Below the pieces are notes generated by a model. It did not search any database, was not told where the DNA came from, and saw nothing but the letters and a program-made list of their open reading frames with translations. A stretch of 64,000 nucleotides of DNA, from NCBI GenBank assembly GCA_003116875.1, contig BCKT01000015.1, positions 62,001 through 126,000 of the forward strand. Direction: 5' to 3'. The stretch comes from Takashimella koratensis. Its lineage: Eukaryota > Basidiomycota > Tremellomycetes > Trichosporonales > Tetragoniomycetaceae. Position numbers and translations under genes: made by a program. Below, in pieces: positions 36,108 to 47,776 of the stretch. Position 1 is the stretch's first letter, and each line of letters begins with the position of its first letter.

Positions 36108-37935
36108 CTAGTTGACAGTATACACATCTGCCATACGCATCTTGACATACTCCCCCGCTTTCATCACCTCGTACTTGTTTGGTCGAGAAGGCGAGACACA
36201 TGTCGGGATAGGGGTCATCAGAACTTCGGGGTCACACCCGAAGAAGAAGGGAATCGAGTATCGGTCTTTGACGGTAGCTGGGAGCGCGCGATGTCGGGTA
36301 GATACGAACTCGTCGTCTGTAGGGAGGAGCAAGTTAAGATAGAGCAACGACATAGGATATTGGTCGGAGGGTTTCAAGGCGGGACGGTGTGAAAGGACTT
36401 GGAGCAGGGGTTATACGTACTGGTCCATCGAGCAAACTGGTCGCCAATGTTGATGATGAATGTATTGGGTATAAACTCGGCATCGATCCCTGTTCCCGCC
36501 CTTGAGTTAGATCCCACGCCAAATTCCAAGCACGGTCACTACTCACAGTCGCCTCGCAGGTTCTGGACTTGCAGTGCGGGCACATCGTCTTGTCGGAGGA
36601 TGGTAAAACACTCAAAATCGGTGTGGGCCTGGTCGGGTCAACAGAGCGCGACAGGGCGATACAAAGTCTGAAGGGACAAAAGAGGTTTTGAAGTGATGAT
36701 GTTGTCAAGCGTAGATGAGGTAGTCATGGAACTCAAGAACTCACGCCGATACCTGGGGTCAACTCGTCCATTGGTTTGTCGCCGAGAGCCGGGTATCGAA
36801 GCAGACGCATGATGGCGGCTACTTTTCGAGTCTGTGTTGTAGGGTGATAATGAGGATCATATGTCAGCTGGGACCCGGTCCAACGTCGAACAGCTGGTCA
36901 GACCGCCTCACCTTGTCGTCGAAGAAGTCCTCGGGAAGGTCAAGGGCTAGCGCGAAGAGAGGGAACAGCGACTTGCCCAGTTTTGTAACTTGCTGGCTGT
37001 CGTAAAGTTAGCTAGTCGCTAATGCGGATCGCGAAAGACACAGCTCACTAGTATTGCAACGCTGCGACTTTCTGCTCCCACCCAAAGTCAAGAGGGTCAG
37101 CATCATCCAGACCACTCATCGTTTCCCTAGACTAGACGGAAGGAAGAGATGATCAACATACAAACTCGTTCGCACCGGGCCAGACTTCAGGACGTGGCCA
37201 GAGGTTCCCCATCCGGGGCGACTGGTCCTCGACCTCTGGGTCGATGAGCGGATCCAGACCGAGGTTGAAACCTTCGTGCAGCTCGCCCTTGTTCTTTCTG
37301 CATTCAGATCAGCAAAGGAATATGAATTTGCTCGTGGTTCCGAAGAATGGGAAGAAGGCCGAAGTGGTCGGAGCAAGTGATCGGGATTATCACGTACGGG
37401 TCGTTGTTCTCCTTGAGAACGCCAACGAAACCGCGAAAGTTGTCCGAGTTGGAGATATCCACCTGTCATGTCCAGCGGTAAAGTAAAGTGTCGTCAGGTT
37501 CAAGGCGCTTATGATGTATGTTTTCGAGCTCACGGTATGTTTGGTCTCGTCAGAGAGAGCGAAGAAAGCCTCTGCCTGCTTGAGGGTATCGTCCACGACC
37601 TTTTCCTCGACCTCGTGGTTCTTGACTGCTCAAACGATGGAGGGACAAGTATAAGCATCTCCTTGGCTGGGTCGGAGGACGAGACTGAGAGGTGAGGAAG
37701 AGTGGGAAAGGTTGAAGAAGGTGAAGAAGAACGTTGACTCACCATAGAAGAAACCGACGTTCACACATGCGTCCCGAATCTTCTTGGCGACTGCCTTGCG
37801 CGCCTCGAGCGACGGCGAGTGCGCATCGGTCAGGTCGCTAGCAAATGGTCAGTCAATGGAATGGGGATGAAATGAGGCCAGTATAGCTCCCTGAGTGGCC
37901 GCTCACATGATGGGGATAGACTCGAAGTTGGACAT
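36108..37935 (-). CDS. 2-oxoglutarate/Fe(II) oxygenase, isopenicillin-N-synthase-like
   Basis: On the minus strand, eleven exons (37935-37907, 37837-37743, 37625-37534, 37462-37398, 37297-37162, 37131-37049, 36996-36912, 36831-36745, 36628-36547, 36489-36421, 36316-36108) join in phase to 343 residues. The N-terminal block IPIIDLTDAHSP and VGFFYVKNHEV are typical DIOX_N motifs. The Fe(II) site is His226-x-Asp228 (HTDFECF) with distal His283 (STRHR), and Arg293-x-Ser295 (DRYSIPFFFG) would hold 2-oxoglutarate. All catalytic residues are present. Fungal relatives act on varied small molecules; the substrate is unknown. It lies 385 bp from the MFS exporter gene on the same strand, at the edge of the putative cluster. 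Confidence 0.93.
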
Positions 37936-38320
37936 GATGATGGTGAAGATAAGAGAAACGAGTTAAAGTGAGGACCGGAAAAACACGACGTAATTGAGCA
38001 ACGCCGGTTTGCCGATCGACGGCGCCTTGCATAATTGATTCCATAATTACAGGCGGCTGCCGTGGTACCGAGTTGGGGCCGCTGGGGCCGCCTGCAGCTC
38101 AGGCACATTCGTATACGAAAGAGTGTGGGAATCAAAACGAAGCAATTGACATGTCTATACAAGAATGTATAGAGTCTACGTATATTTTAACGACGCAGGC
38201 GTCCTTTTGGGACGACAATAGAAGGAGGGGTAAAGCCGGTCCAAGGGAGAGGAAAGATCAACCACAACCTGACTCTATCTAAGATCGACCGAGAGTTTCG
38301 GCTATACATGGAACCACATC
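37936..38320. other. Intergenic region
   Basis: Promoter side of the 2OG oxygenase gene and 3' end of the MFS exporter. AT-rich patch with CTATACAAGAATGTATAG (imperfect inverted repeat, about 38154-38171). No gene seen. Confidence 0.45.
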
Positions 38321-40507
38321 CTACGCCTCCTCCTCGTCAATGGGCTTAGGAGCCGGGGCAGCCGGAGCCGACATGTCGACTTCGCGCATGAACAATGCCG
38401 AGAGAACACCGCAAACAGAGAGGACAGCGATGACCATGAACACAGCATGGAGAGCGAGCTCGTATGACTGTACAGCGGCGATTTTGAGGTCGTCGGGCAA
38501 GGTCCGGATCGAGGCAGACGACTGACGGATACCAGCGATGATCTTGGCAGCGTGCTTGCCGGTGATACGGGCCGACAACTCGCGCTGAAGAACAGCCTGA
38601 GTGAGGGAGCCAGAGAGTGCGACACCAAGGACTTGACCGGTGGTGCGGAAGACATACGACACTGGGTGGGGGTAACGAGTTAGTCAAGGGTTGAGGAGCT
38701 TGGAAAAGAGTCGGGCACAGGTAACTCACGACTAGTGGCAGTCGCAATGTGGTCACGACCAATGTCGGCAATGAGAGCGACAATGGTAAGAGTGGTGACG
38801 GACCCCATGGCGAGACCGGTGGGGACGAAGCAAGTCCAAAGCTCCCACCTAAGGACGATCAGCACAAGGTTCCAGGTGACACGAAAGACAACAGCAAAAT
38901 ACGCAAGAGTCGAATAACGAGACTCACTCTGGGGTGTGCACGCCCCATGTCGAGAGCATGACAGCGGAGAAGATACCACAGCAGCCGCAGAACGCGGTGA
39001 GCCAGTAGTATCGCCCAGTGTGTCTGACGATGAACCCAGAAGCGAGCGAGGCCATGGAACCAATGACCGAGTTCGGGATGAGGTATCTGCCGGCCTCGGT
39101 GGCGGTCTTCAAGCGGACAGCGGTGTAGTACAAGGGAACGGTGTAGAGCTGTAGAAAACATAGTCAGTGACTGAAACAGAGAACGCAAGCTTGCCCGAGT
39201 TTACCACGCACCAGGCAGAACATCTGAATGGAGATGATCAAGTTGTTGATAGCGACGCTAACGGGGGTCCTGCGGTGGAGCAGCTCGATCGGGAGCACGG
39301 GCTCGGCAGCAACCTTGAGCTCGACGTAGAGGAAGACGAGGAAGAGCACGACGCTAGTAGCGAAAAGACCAACAATGACCGGGTCGGACCACTCGTACGC
39401 ATCCAAAGCGGTCGAGTTGGTCTTGAGAGAGACGGCAACGAGGGCCGACCCGACAAGACCGGCAAGGAGGAATGAGCCGAGGAAGTCGATTCGCTTGAGC
39501 TTGTCCATTGCAGTCTGCGGCTTGACGGGCGTAGAGGCGCCCGATGCAGAAGGGGTAGCGGGGAGCGTGTAGCGGACCTTGAAGAAGATCAATGTGCTCG
39601 CTGCGAACAAGAGGGGGATCTGCAGGTAAGCTATCAGTGCTGGGGGTCGGCGCTCACCTGGAAGTAGAATGCCCAGCGCCAGCCAAGACGGTCGCTGATG
39701 ATACCGCCGAGAGGAGCACCGAGGCCACCGCCCAGACCGAATAGGATGTTACCATAGCCTTGGAAGATACCGCGGTGGGTACTAGTCTGCTTCAGCTTTT
39801 GATTCATACACAACACAGCTGAGCTGCACTGACATTGGGACAAGGTCGGACATGATGGTGCTCCCGACTGAGGTCAGGCCACCGCCGCCAATACCAGCGA
39901 TCGCACGAGCGGCAATCAGGAAGGTCATGGAGGGTGCAACCGCACACATGATGTTACCGACGCCTAAAGTTCAAGATTAGTACATGTCCTTGCTGTCCAC
40001 CAGACGCAGATGGGAGTCTAGCGGTTACTCACTGAAAAAACCAAGAGCGATAAGCATCGACGGCTGCCTGCCGATAATGTTGCAAAGACGACCGTAGATC
40101 GGGGTGAAGCAGCAGACCGAGAGCAAGCTGCAATGAAGTCAGTCTGACTTACCCACACTGTGTAAATATGACTCGGGGCGACTTACTAAGCCGTACCGAG
40201 CCAGCTGGCCATGTTAGACGCCATGAAAGACGACGAGATGGGGCCCAGCAGTGTCGCTACGACCGTGCCGTCGAACGCAGAAAGGAACCCTAGTATCACA
40301 GATTAGCGGGATGCGGGGTCAGACGCCGGGGGCTCATCACTTACCACAGCACCACATAGAGACGCAAAGGACCCAGAAACTACCGGCTGATAAGCCGACA
40401 AGGTTGTAGTGCTGAGCGCCCTTGACGGTGGTGGCCGCGTCGGGGTCGGTGTAGGCGGCTGCGGTCTGGCCGCGGCCGTCGAGGAGGGGCTCTCGCTCGC
40501 TGGACAT
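38321..40507 (-). CDS. MFS transporter, VBA/DHA2 drug-or-amino-acid type
   Basis: On the minus strand, nine exons (40507-40345, 40289-40187, 40127-40033, 39963-39834, 39781-39658, 39619-39212, 39148-38928, 38848-38730, 38661-38321) join in phase to 567 residues. It shows the 14-helix DHA2 layout: SAFDGTVVATLLGPISSSF in helix 1, WLGTAYLLSVCCFTPIYGRL, the motif GIGGGGLTSVGSTIMSDLVP, FQGYGNILFGLGGGLGAPLG and DRLGWRWAFYFQ. These match fungal vacuolar basic amino acid (Vba) and multidrug exporters. It could export a pathway product or move a basic compound into the vacuole. Same strand as, and 332 bp downstream of, the TauD gene, so possibly co-regulated. Confidence 0.92.
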
Positions 40508-40839
40508 GATGATGGAGGAGGGGATTCGATGGGGTTTGAGGGATGAGGAAAAGAGAAAAGACAGGCGGCAGACTTATGAGGAGGAAAAACCCGAGGTGCC
40601 CAGAGTTGAGACCGAGGTGGGGAAGACAGGAGTGCCAGGGGCGGGGGCCGAATAGTACGGCGAGGGTGCGATGGAGAATCCCAGCTTATCTTTTCACCAT
40701 CGGTCTTGCCCGCAAGCAAACATTGCATCCCTCAGGGAGTTACGGATGTACGGAATGACATGCATGTAATGAACAGGAACTACAGGAAATACAGGTTATG
40801 GTACATAGCAACACCAATGTGCACGTTAGAGCCCCTATC
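40508..40839. other. Short intergenic region between TauD and MFS exporter
   Basis: Holds the 3' flank of the TauD gene and the exporter promoter. Nothing specific recognised. Confidence 0.45.
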
Positions 40840-42123
40840 CTATGGCAGACCCGAGCGCCAGGTGTCGCCGACCGTGTTGTGGCCCCATGCATAGCTGCTC
40901 GAGTCATGCACCGTCGTCCTCCTCATATCGCGCTTAAACTTGCCCTCGTACGCACCCAGTGTCGCACGGTGCATCACACACGTGTTGTCCCATATCACCA
41001 GGTCGCCAACCTCCAGCCACTCAACGGGGCACACGTACTTTGGCTGCGTGGCGAAATCCAGCAGGGAGTAAATCTCTGCTTGACCCTCTTCGACGGGCAG
41101 GCTCTCTACCCGGTACGCATGGTTGGCAATGTACATATTCTAAGAACGCTATCAGCTACGTACCCGGATTGAAAAGCCAGTCAAGCGGGTTGAGAGAAAA
41201 CAACTCACCATGCGACCACTGGGCTCGTGGATTTGGACGAGCTGGTGTTTGCCAAAGGGGTGGCTCTCGGGCAAGAACTGTGAGGAGGGTCAGACTTTGC
41301 TCTAGTGATTTAGCCAGATTATTTGACTCACCTTTTTCTCCTCCAGCATTGGGTGGCCAGGGCTAGCACGGCGCCGAGAATGGTGCTGGCTATGCCAAAG
41401 GACGTAGTCCTTGATTTGGTCTTTTCTTTCCTGAGGGAGATCGGCGTACGCAGTGCGAGTGTCGGCAAACTTGATTGTCAGCTTCAGCGTGGGGTAAGAC
41501 TGCTTACCTCTGTCTGTCCTCCCATTCCCTTTGGCGGCAGCTCGTGGGCAAGGAGAAGACTCTGGGTTAAGGTTAGCACGAAGCAAGCCTCGAGCGGTGG
41601 CGAAAACACTCACGTAGCCTGCACGGCGGGGGTTGAAGGACGAATCGACGTGGAAGATGGTGTTACCCTTGCCGAGAACTCCTCGCTGACTGTCGGGCTG
41701 GATGAGGTTGCCGTCGCCATCGACGTTGCTGACATCGAAAAGCCTTGGAGGTGTCAGTGATGATACTCCGACCATGAATCGCCGGGGGAGAGAAACAACA
41801 GAGGCTGTACTCACTCGTCATACTTCAAGCGGTTGATTCGCCCAAGCTTGTTGTAAGGCGTCACGTCGTCGAGGTCTCCAAACAACTTGGACATGGCAAC
41901 GTGCCTGTCGTCGTCCAATCCCGTCTGGCGGAAAACCAACACACCATACTACGAACATGTCAGTCAACGGATCTATCCGAGATTTCAGTCCGTTGCTCAC
42001 CTTTGCGAGCCCTCGCTTGAGCTCCGCGACGGTTTCAGGGGTGACGTTATCAAAATCTACCCCCGAAGCTTCCGCAATGAAGGTCGGGTGGAGAGGTTTG
42101 TAATGGATCTGAGTTTGAGTCAT
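40840..42123 (-). CDS. TauD/TfdA-family 2-oxoglutarate dioxygenase
   Basis: On the minus strand, exons 42123-42001, 41948-41815, 41743-41614, 41561-41508, 41469-41332, 41277-41209 and 41139-40840 join in phase to 315 residues, normal for the family. Markers are YGVLVFRQTGLDDDRHVAMS, the Fe(II) ligands His117-x-Asp119 (HVDSSF), the GGQTEFADTRTAYADLP segment, the distal His272 (MHRATLG) and Arg288/289 (RRTTV) for 2-oxoglutarate. TauD releases sulfite from taurine and TfdA cleaves 2,4-D; fungal members also attack sulfonates, alkyl sulfates and aryloxy acids, so the substrate is open. It is divergent from the Zn2Cys6 regulator across 732 bp, which suggests control by that regulator. Confidence 0.93.
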
Positions 42124-42169
42124 GTTCGTTGTTGGCTGTCGGTTGCAGACTCTTCACTCAGAGCCCACC

Positions 42170-42183
42170 GGATATTTATATCC
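42170..42183 (-). promoter_or_regulatory. TATA-containing inverted repeat upstream of TauD
   Basis: GGATATAAATATCC on the minus strand is an inverted repeat around a 2-nt spacer and contains TATAAAT about 50 nt before the TauD start codon, a likely TATA element. Confidence 0.5.
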
Positions 42184-42307
42184 AGCTACAGGCGGCATCT
42201 ACCGGTCCGGAAACCTACTGGGTCACTTGCCCTTTCAGCTTTTTTATTGCAAATGGGGCCCAAAATTCGAGAAGCGCCACGGGGAAAATGACATATCCCA
42301 GACTGAA

Positions 42308-42378
42308 ATGCGAGATATCGAGGTAAAATGCGAGATGGAAGGACGAGAAATGCCATATCGACCAAAGGAATGCGAGAT
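42308..42378 (+). promoter_or_regulatory. Three ATGCGAGAT direct repeats in the TauD/regulator divergent promoter
   Basis: Exact ATGCGAGAT at 42308-42316, 42328-42336 and 42370-42378, spaced by 20 and 42 bp (about two and four helical turns), in the 732-bp region between two divergent genes. A candidate regulator-binding array; binding protein unknown. Confidence 0.4.
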
Positions 42379-42855
42379 GAGACGAGAATGACGCGGTTCT
42401 GGCGCTCCAGGCGACGAGCTAGCTCGCCATTCAACGCAGACGTCCGCCGGGGCGCGGACCGACATAGTCAGATGAGCGGTGACAAACATCGTACATCCGG
42501 CAATTCCCGTGGTAGACCGGTAAGGTCGATCAGGTGATCGCAACCCACCTTCACCGTCCTTTGGACATCAGTCAGCAGGCACAAGCTCACGTTTGCATGC
42601 AGAGAAACGTGCCACCACAGAATCAGATGCATACGATTTTTCTATCTTCCTCTGGCGTTGAAAGTGGGCATGAAGACGTTGCCGGCGGAAAGATAGAACA
42701 CGTCATTTTTACCTTTTATGGGAACCCCTTATCACCCCTCATTGCTATTGTTGTTGCCCACCTGAGCCGGAGACTCGACCGACCAGGCGGGGGACTCCGT
42801 TCTCAGATACTATTCTGAAACTAGACACACTACCAAGACACGGGCTCGCTCAACC

Positions 42856-45415
42856 ATGGATTCGGGGAACCTCGGATCGAGCGAGCAGCCGCCCACGAAA
42901 CGTCTGCGCCGAACTCAACGGGCTCCTTTGAGCTGTACTGCGTGTAAGCTTATCTCTCCCCGCCTTCTCACCTTCCCGCCTCACCGTCGTTCCACAAAGA
43001 AAAGAATAGATACAACATTTCCATCCTTTGTTTGGTTCCTCTCACTAATCTTGGCGCACAGGTACTGCGCGCAAAGTGAAATGTTCGCAGACCATACCGT
43101 GTTTACAATGCTTGACACGAGCCAAAGGAGACGACTGCCGACGAGAGACTGTGGTGGTCAAGGGTACCGCTATCCTCAGTGCCGACCAGACGTCGTCGCA
43201 GCCTCGATCCATCGAAGACCTGCTTAATGAGAACCAACAGCTTAAAGAGCGTATCCGGTTGCTCGAATCGTCGAAACACCTGCCTGTCAAGCAAGAATAC
43301 AGACCACAACCAATGACGTCGCCTGACGGTGACAGTCCTCAAGACCTAAACCACATGGAGCGCATGGCAACGGTGTTAAATCTCCTCGAACTTGGCTTTG
43401 AGCGACAAGGAGACCCTACCTCTCTTCCCTTCAGTAAGCAGCTCCATTGAGACATCCACTAACGCCTCAGCATCCGGCGACGAGGAACCTTCATCCTCGT
43501 TGTTCTTCCCGCTACCTCCTGAATGCTTGCCCGATAACGAATCGCCTCTTGTCCCCGACCCCGTGTTGAGTCACAACCTCGTCACGTTCGTGGTCGATGT
43601 GCTCGGCTGGTTGCACGGAACGGTCCACGGTCCGACTTTTCTGCAGCAACACGTCACATTCCAACAACAGCGCACGACAAGGGGGATAGGGTGTATGGGT
43701 TGGAATTGGTTGGCGTTTTATTTCAGCCAGTTGACAGTGGCTGCGTATCATGTCACACCTGATCTCGCCGTGGCTTGGAGAATGCAAGGTGAGTCAGCAG
43801 ATATGTGGTATCAGCACTTGTCTCTCTAACATTGACACAGATCCACGGGGCATGGCGAAAGCGTGGTTCAAGATAACCTTGCAAGTGCTATTCGCTTCCG
43901 ACTGCCTCAATCGAGCAGACGTTTTATCTTGCCACACACTGTGCAACATCGGTGCCGTCTATCCTGTATACGCGTGAGTCTCTCGTTTCCAGTACGGAGC
44001 TGATGTGTAGACCCCGGCTGTTGGGCACTACCTTGTTAGCCCTAGGTATCCGTATCGCTCAAGCGTTGCGAGTGGATCACGTGCCCACGGAACGCATGTG
44101 TGATCTCCCTAGAGACGGAAGTCACGCTTGCGACTTGCACGGTATTGCGGAGCCTCATTTCGCTGGTTCCGAAGGCCTTTTGGAGCGTGAAGAGTACAGG
44201 CGGGTGTGGTGGCTTCTCATCTACCGCGACTGGTGAGAACACTACGCTCTTTCAATCAACCTCACTGTTGTCGTTCGTTTTATTGACTCAATCTCAGGTC
44301 GTCATTCCCTTCGGGCTTCCCATATCGTATCGCCGAGGAACACTTACGGATACCTTCACCTTTGAACCTCTTCGACTCGCAGATGAAAACGGACATCGCT
44401 GTCGTTCCTTACCCTCACGACCAGCCAACCGTCGCCTCGTACCGGATTGCACGCATGAGAATCGTTCAAGTCGTTTTTCGTTTCCTGATCGCCTACCGGC
44501 CACTGAACCGACATAACCCGCAGCGGCACAAACTGGCAATGGAGGCAGACGCGTCCCTGGCGACCTTGTTTGACGATATGCCATTTTTCCAGACTATGGC
44601 AAGAAGCAACGTCGTCTTCGCCGGAGTCGAAAAGTGGCTTCCCAATGCTCAGTATATCATTCTCGTCTCGGTCGCGCACAAGCGCTTACTTCTTCATCGC
44701 GATTATTTTGCCATGTCGTGAGTGTTCTATGTTTCTTTCGTTTTGACTTGACGCTTACTGGAGCCATCTTTATATCCTCGTCACACGCCGTCAGATTCAC
44801 CAACCCCCAATACACCGTGTCACGAAACGCATGTGTCGCGCGAGCACGGGAACTTTCCAGTTTGAGAGATCAACGACCTCCCAGTGTTCTCGACATGGAG
44901 TAGGTTGCTTGCTGGCTGGTCCCTGTAGGACTTGGCTGATCTCGTTTTCAGCGAGGACATTGTACCGCTTCTGGCTGCTGCAACTGTGCTCACGCTGGAC
45001 CTGGCCTACACACCCGCTGGAACCTTCGTATCGCCCGCGGAGCAAGAAGATCGACGATACGAGATCCTCAGCCTGCTGGACTTTCTGCAGTTGAAAGGGC
45101 TATCTGAACGGCACTCTAAGCGCATCATGGATCAAATTCGCACTTTGCTCGGTGCTGTGCACTATATCTCGCAAGCGACGATCGAAGCGCCGCTCCTGCA
45201 GATGCCGGTGCAAGAGGCTGTCGTCCTCCCGACTCCGACGGATAGCTTGGGCGATACCTTGAATTTGGGTCTTGAACAGAGGGATAATGATTTGGCCGAT
45301 CCTGGAAGTGAGTGACAGTTGAATTCTGTGAGCATAAGTTCTGACGGTTGCAGGAAACCTCCTCGACGGCTTGATGGACATGGATTGGAGCGCGTTTTTG
45401 AGTGGCTGGGATTGA
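42856..45415 (+). CDS. Zn2Cys6 transcription factor with fungal-specific TF domain
   Basis: Exons 42856-42943, 43062-43433, 43471-43788, 43841-43973, 44011-44232, 44298-44717, 44795-44899, 44952-45307 and 45354-45415 join in phase to 691 residues. The N-terminal binuclear cluster reads C-T-A-C-x6-C-x5-C-L-Q-C-x8-C, split by the first intron, and a basic stretch (TKRLRRTQR) precedes it. A coiled-coil-like linker (IEDLLNENQQLKERIRLLES) follows, probably for dimerisation. The middle region (LLGTTLLALGIRIAQALRVD, EYRRVWWLLIYRDW, LPSPLNLFDS-like) is the fungal-specific TF domain. Such proteins bind CGG-containing sites and often govern the metabolic cluster they lie in. Flanked by two dioxygenase genes, so it is the natural candidate regulator here. 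Confidence 0.92.
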
Positions 45416-45540
45416 TCATTGCCGCTCGTAGTTGATCTGATAGAGGCTCCTCATTTTCTCCGTTGTCTTTTCACCAGTTGTCACTCTATGCATTACGTGG
45501 TCTTTGATTGCGAAAGAAAGTACTATAGTCAAGCCGCAGC

Positions 45541-47044
45541 TCAGTACGGGACCATGCCAGAGAGCTTCAAACTGAACTGAATTAGCCCTGGCTATCTTGT
45601 GTTACGCAGAGTGAACTCACACTTTCTCGGTCTGTGCCGCGGGCTCGAGAGGCGTGTTGCGGACGTGACCGCAAGGCTTACCATCACGAAGCACGATTGT
45701 CGGCTTCTCGGTGATGTCTGGGAAATGTCAGAATCATCTACCGGGAATTCCGCGCCTCTCTGCCGAGGCACCACACTTACTGTTGCACGGCCAGTGGGAC
45801 TGTGTGGGAGGGACGAACACGGAAATTAGTTATGTGATATAGTCTCATTCATGAGTTTGCGCTTACCGTCATCTTTCCCTCCTTGAAGAGACGCTGCTTC
45901 AGTTCGAGCTGAGCAGGCTCGCACAGATACGCCGGGGCAAAGCAGGTGTCTATCATCAGCTTCGATGATCGGAAAAACTCACAAGCAGCAACGCGGTCAC
46001 GGTCACCCATGGGCGGGACGTTGTAATGGGCAGTACGCGAGTCCCTGTCCTTGTTAATTTAGTCACAACTCGCTGACTTACCAAAGGACAAGGTCTCCAG
46101 CCTCGAGCTCAGTCTTGACCCATTCGCAGCCTTGGCTGTAGTACCATCTCATGTGCTCGTCGGTGAACCCAAACTATACCGCCATTAGCAGACATCGTAA
46201 AGTGGGAGAGAAGCAGGTCACGTACGAAATCAGGCTGCCAGTCAACACCGCTAGGTCGGAAACCGTCCTGACCGTTCCATTCCTCGGTGAAGAACTCTTT
46301 CTGCTTGCGGTGGCTACCGCGGAGCACCATTAACCCTCCGTCCTTCGGGCCCTATTACCACCGTTAGTGTCTGGACTATCGGAAGGGTTTGGGACAGAGT
46401 GGTACGTACATTCTGGTTGAGGTTGACGAGACCTTGGACGCAGTAGCAACCAAACTTGTCCGGGTCTTGGTCGACGTGCCACCTGCGGTCATGTGGTTAG
46501 GTAGGGAGCTCTCAGTGAGTAGAATAAAACGCACCAGGCAGGTTGGTTGGGGTCCTGCATCTCTCCAGGCATGGAGACGTTGGCGCCATCAAAGCTGACA
46601 AGGAGCTGGTCGGTGCCCCAGACTTTGGCAAATGCTTCGAGAAGCTTTGGCTCCCTAAACTTGTGAGCCTTCTTCTCTCATTAAGAGTATCGTCATACTC
46701 ACTGGCGAAGCTCCCACAAGAACTTTTCCTGCCCGATCGAGTGGTGAAACTATTGATCTATCAGTACCTAGCTCATGGAGACGCGTCTTTTCCATGGGGG
46801 TCAAACCTACCATCCCTCCCTTCTTAGTCATGGGCATGCACTCCTGCTTCCAGGTGCTTGGCTCGTCCCGCTTGAAACCGAGATCAAAGCTCTCCACCCA
46901 CTCGAACGCGCCTTGGCGGTACTTTTCAGCGCGATCAGTAGGGACGACGCCACGCAGGATGACAAAGCCATCACGAGCGAGATTGTCCCGCCAGTCACCA
47001 AAGTGCTGGTCGAGGTCAATAGTCCGGGGCAAAGCGACGGGCAT
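45541..47044 (-). CDS. PhyH (phytanoyl-CoA dioxygenase)-family 2-oxoglutarate dioxygenase
   Basis: On the minus strand, eleven exons (47044-46811, 46749-46703, 46654-46535, 46482-46410, 46351-46226, 46173-46082, 46044-45983, 45949-45867, 45799-45781, 45717-45621, 45571-45541) join in phase to 327 residues. Motifs are DGFVILRGVV, the Fe(II) ligands His136-x-Asp138 (WHVDQD), GGLMVLRGSHRKQKEFF, the distal His237 (DSRTAHYN) and Arg246/248 (GDRDRV). One exon is just 19 nt. A stop also occurs if the last intron is not removed; the spliced ending (TEKVLKLSGMVPY) looks more natural. It probably hydroxylates a small carboxylate. It is divergent from the sugar-porter-type MFS gene and ends 125 bp from the regulator. 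Confidence 0.9.
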
Positions 47045-47347
47045 AGTGTGTCGGTCGTTCTGGTTCAGAGAGTGTGGGATTAAGCAAAGCTGTCGAGTTG
47101 CAAGCGCAGTCATACAAAGTCTGCCTTTCTGCTTGTCGTTTCTCAACTCATCTCCGCGTTCCGCGCTTGACACAGGTGGTCTGTCTAGTCACCAGACTCT
47201 CTTCTCCAATCACACGACGGGGTGGATAGGCTGGATTCCGAGTCGGAACTGGTCTTCGCGACGGGTGGACGAATCCCACGCTGAGGAATACATTCACTAA
47301 GCGTTGCCCGATGACGATATGGAGTCCGGCAAGGCGTCCCCGGCCGC

Positions 47348-47364
47348 TCGGACGAGTCATCGGG
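47348..47364 (+). promoter_or_regulatory. Repeat motif TCGGACGAGTCATCGGG, copy 1
   Basis: First of two 17-nt direct repeats differing at one position, in the divergent promoter. Contains CGG and CGGG cores suitable for a Zn2Cys6 regulator. Confidence 0.5.
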
Positions 47365-47453
47365 TCATGTGGCACCGCCAAAGACTAAACTTTAGGCTTA
47401 TCAGACGGATCACACGGGGAGTTGCCCGTATCGCCCAATGGTCGGATCAGTCT

Positions 47454-47470
47454 TCGGACGAGTGATCGGG
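47454..47470 (+). promoter_or_regulatory. Repeat motif TCGGACGAGTGATCGGG, copy 2
   Basis: Second copy, exactly 106 bp after the first (about ten helical turns), with a single C-to-G difference. Same interpretation as copy 1. Confidence 0.5.
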
Positions 47471-47776
47471 GTGGGGGAGCAAAGTTAATCACCTCGTGCC
47501 CACTGGTCGGTTGACTTTCACGGACCAAAACCAAGTTGCATCCGTACACCTACAGTACTGTACTTGCTCTCTGCTTCCACCGCCGACCAGGATACCGACA
47601 GTCGGCACAATCTTTCTCCCCCGTGCGGACGTTGTGGATACAAAAGCACGCCAACGGATGTCGACCCGTTTCTGATTCGTTTCCCCATCCCCTTCGTTCC
47701 AGTTGTAACTCTCCGGGTCGGCTGTTAACTTCACCCATCCCCCCTTCCTTCACTTTCGATACACTACTCCCGTGAC

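Larger units (their letters stand above)
47045..47776. promoter_or_regulatory. Divergent promoter between PhyH and sugar-porter-type MFS genes
   Basis: 732 bp between divergent start codons. It carries two nearly identical 17-nt repeats, a reverse-orientation copy of their GTCATCGGG half (CCCGATGAC, about 47307-47315), and several CGG triplets, the core recognised by Zn2Cys6 proteins. A C/T-rich leader precedes the MFS start. Confidence 0.55.

Noticed and set aside
36108..37935. The isopenicillin-N-synthase-like gene as a true beta-lactam biosynthesis gene
   Set aside because: No ACV synthetase or acyltransferase gene is nearby, and the family is large with many other functions.
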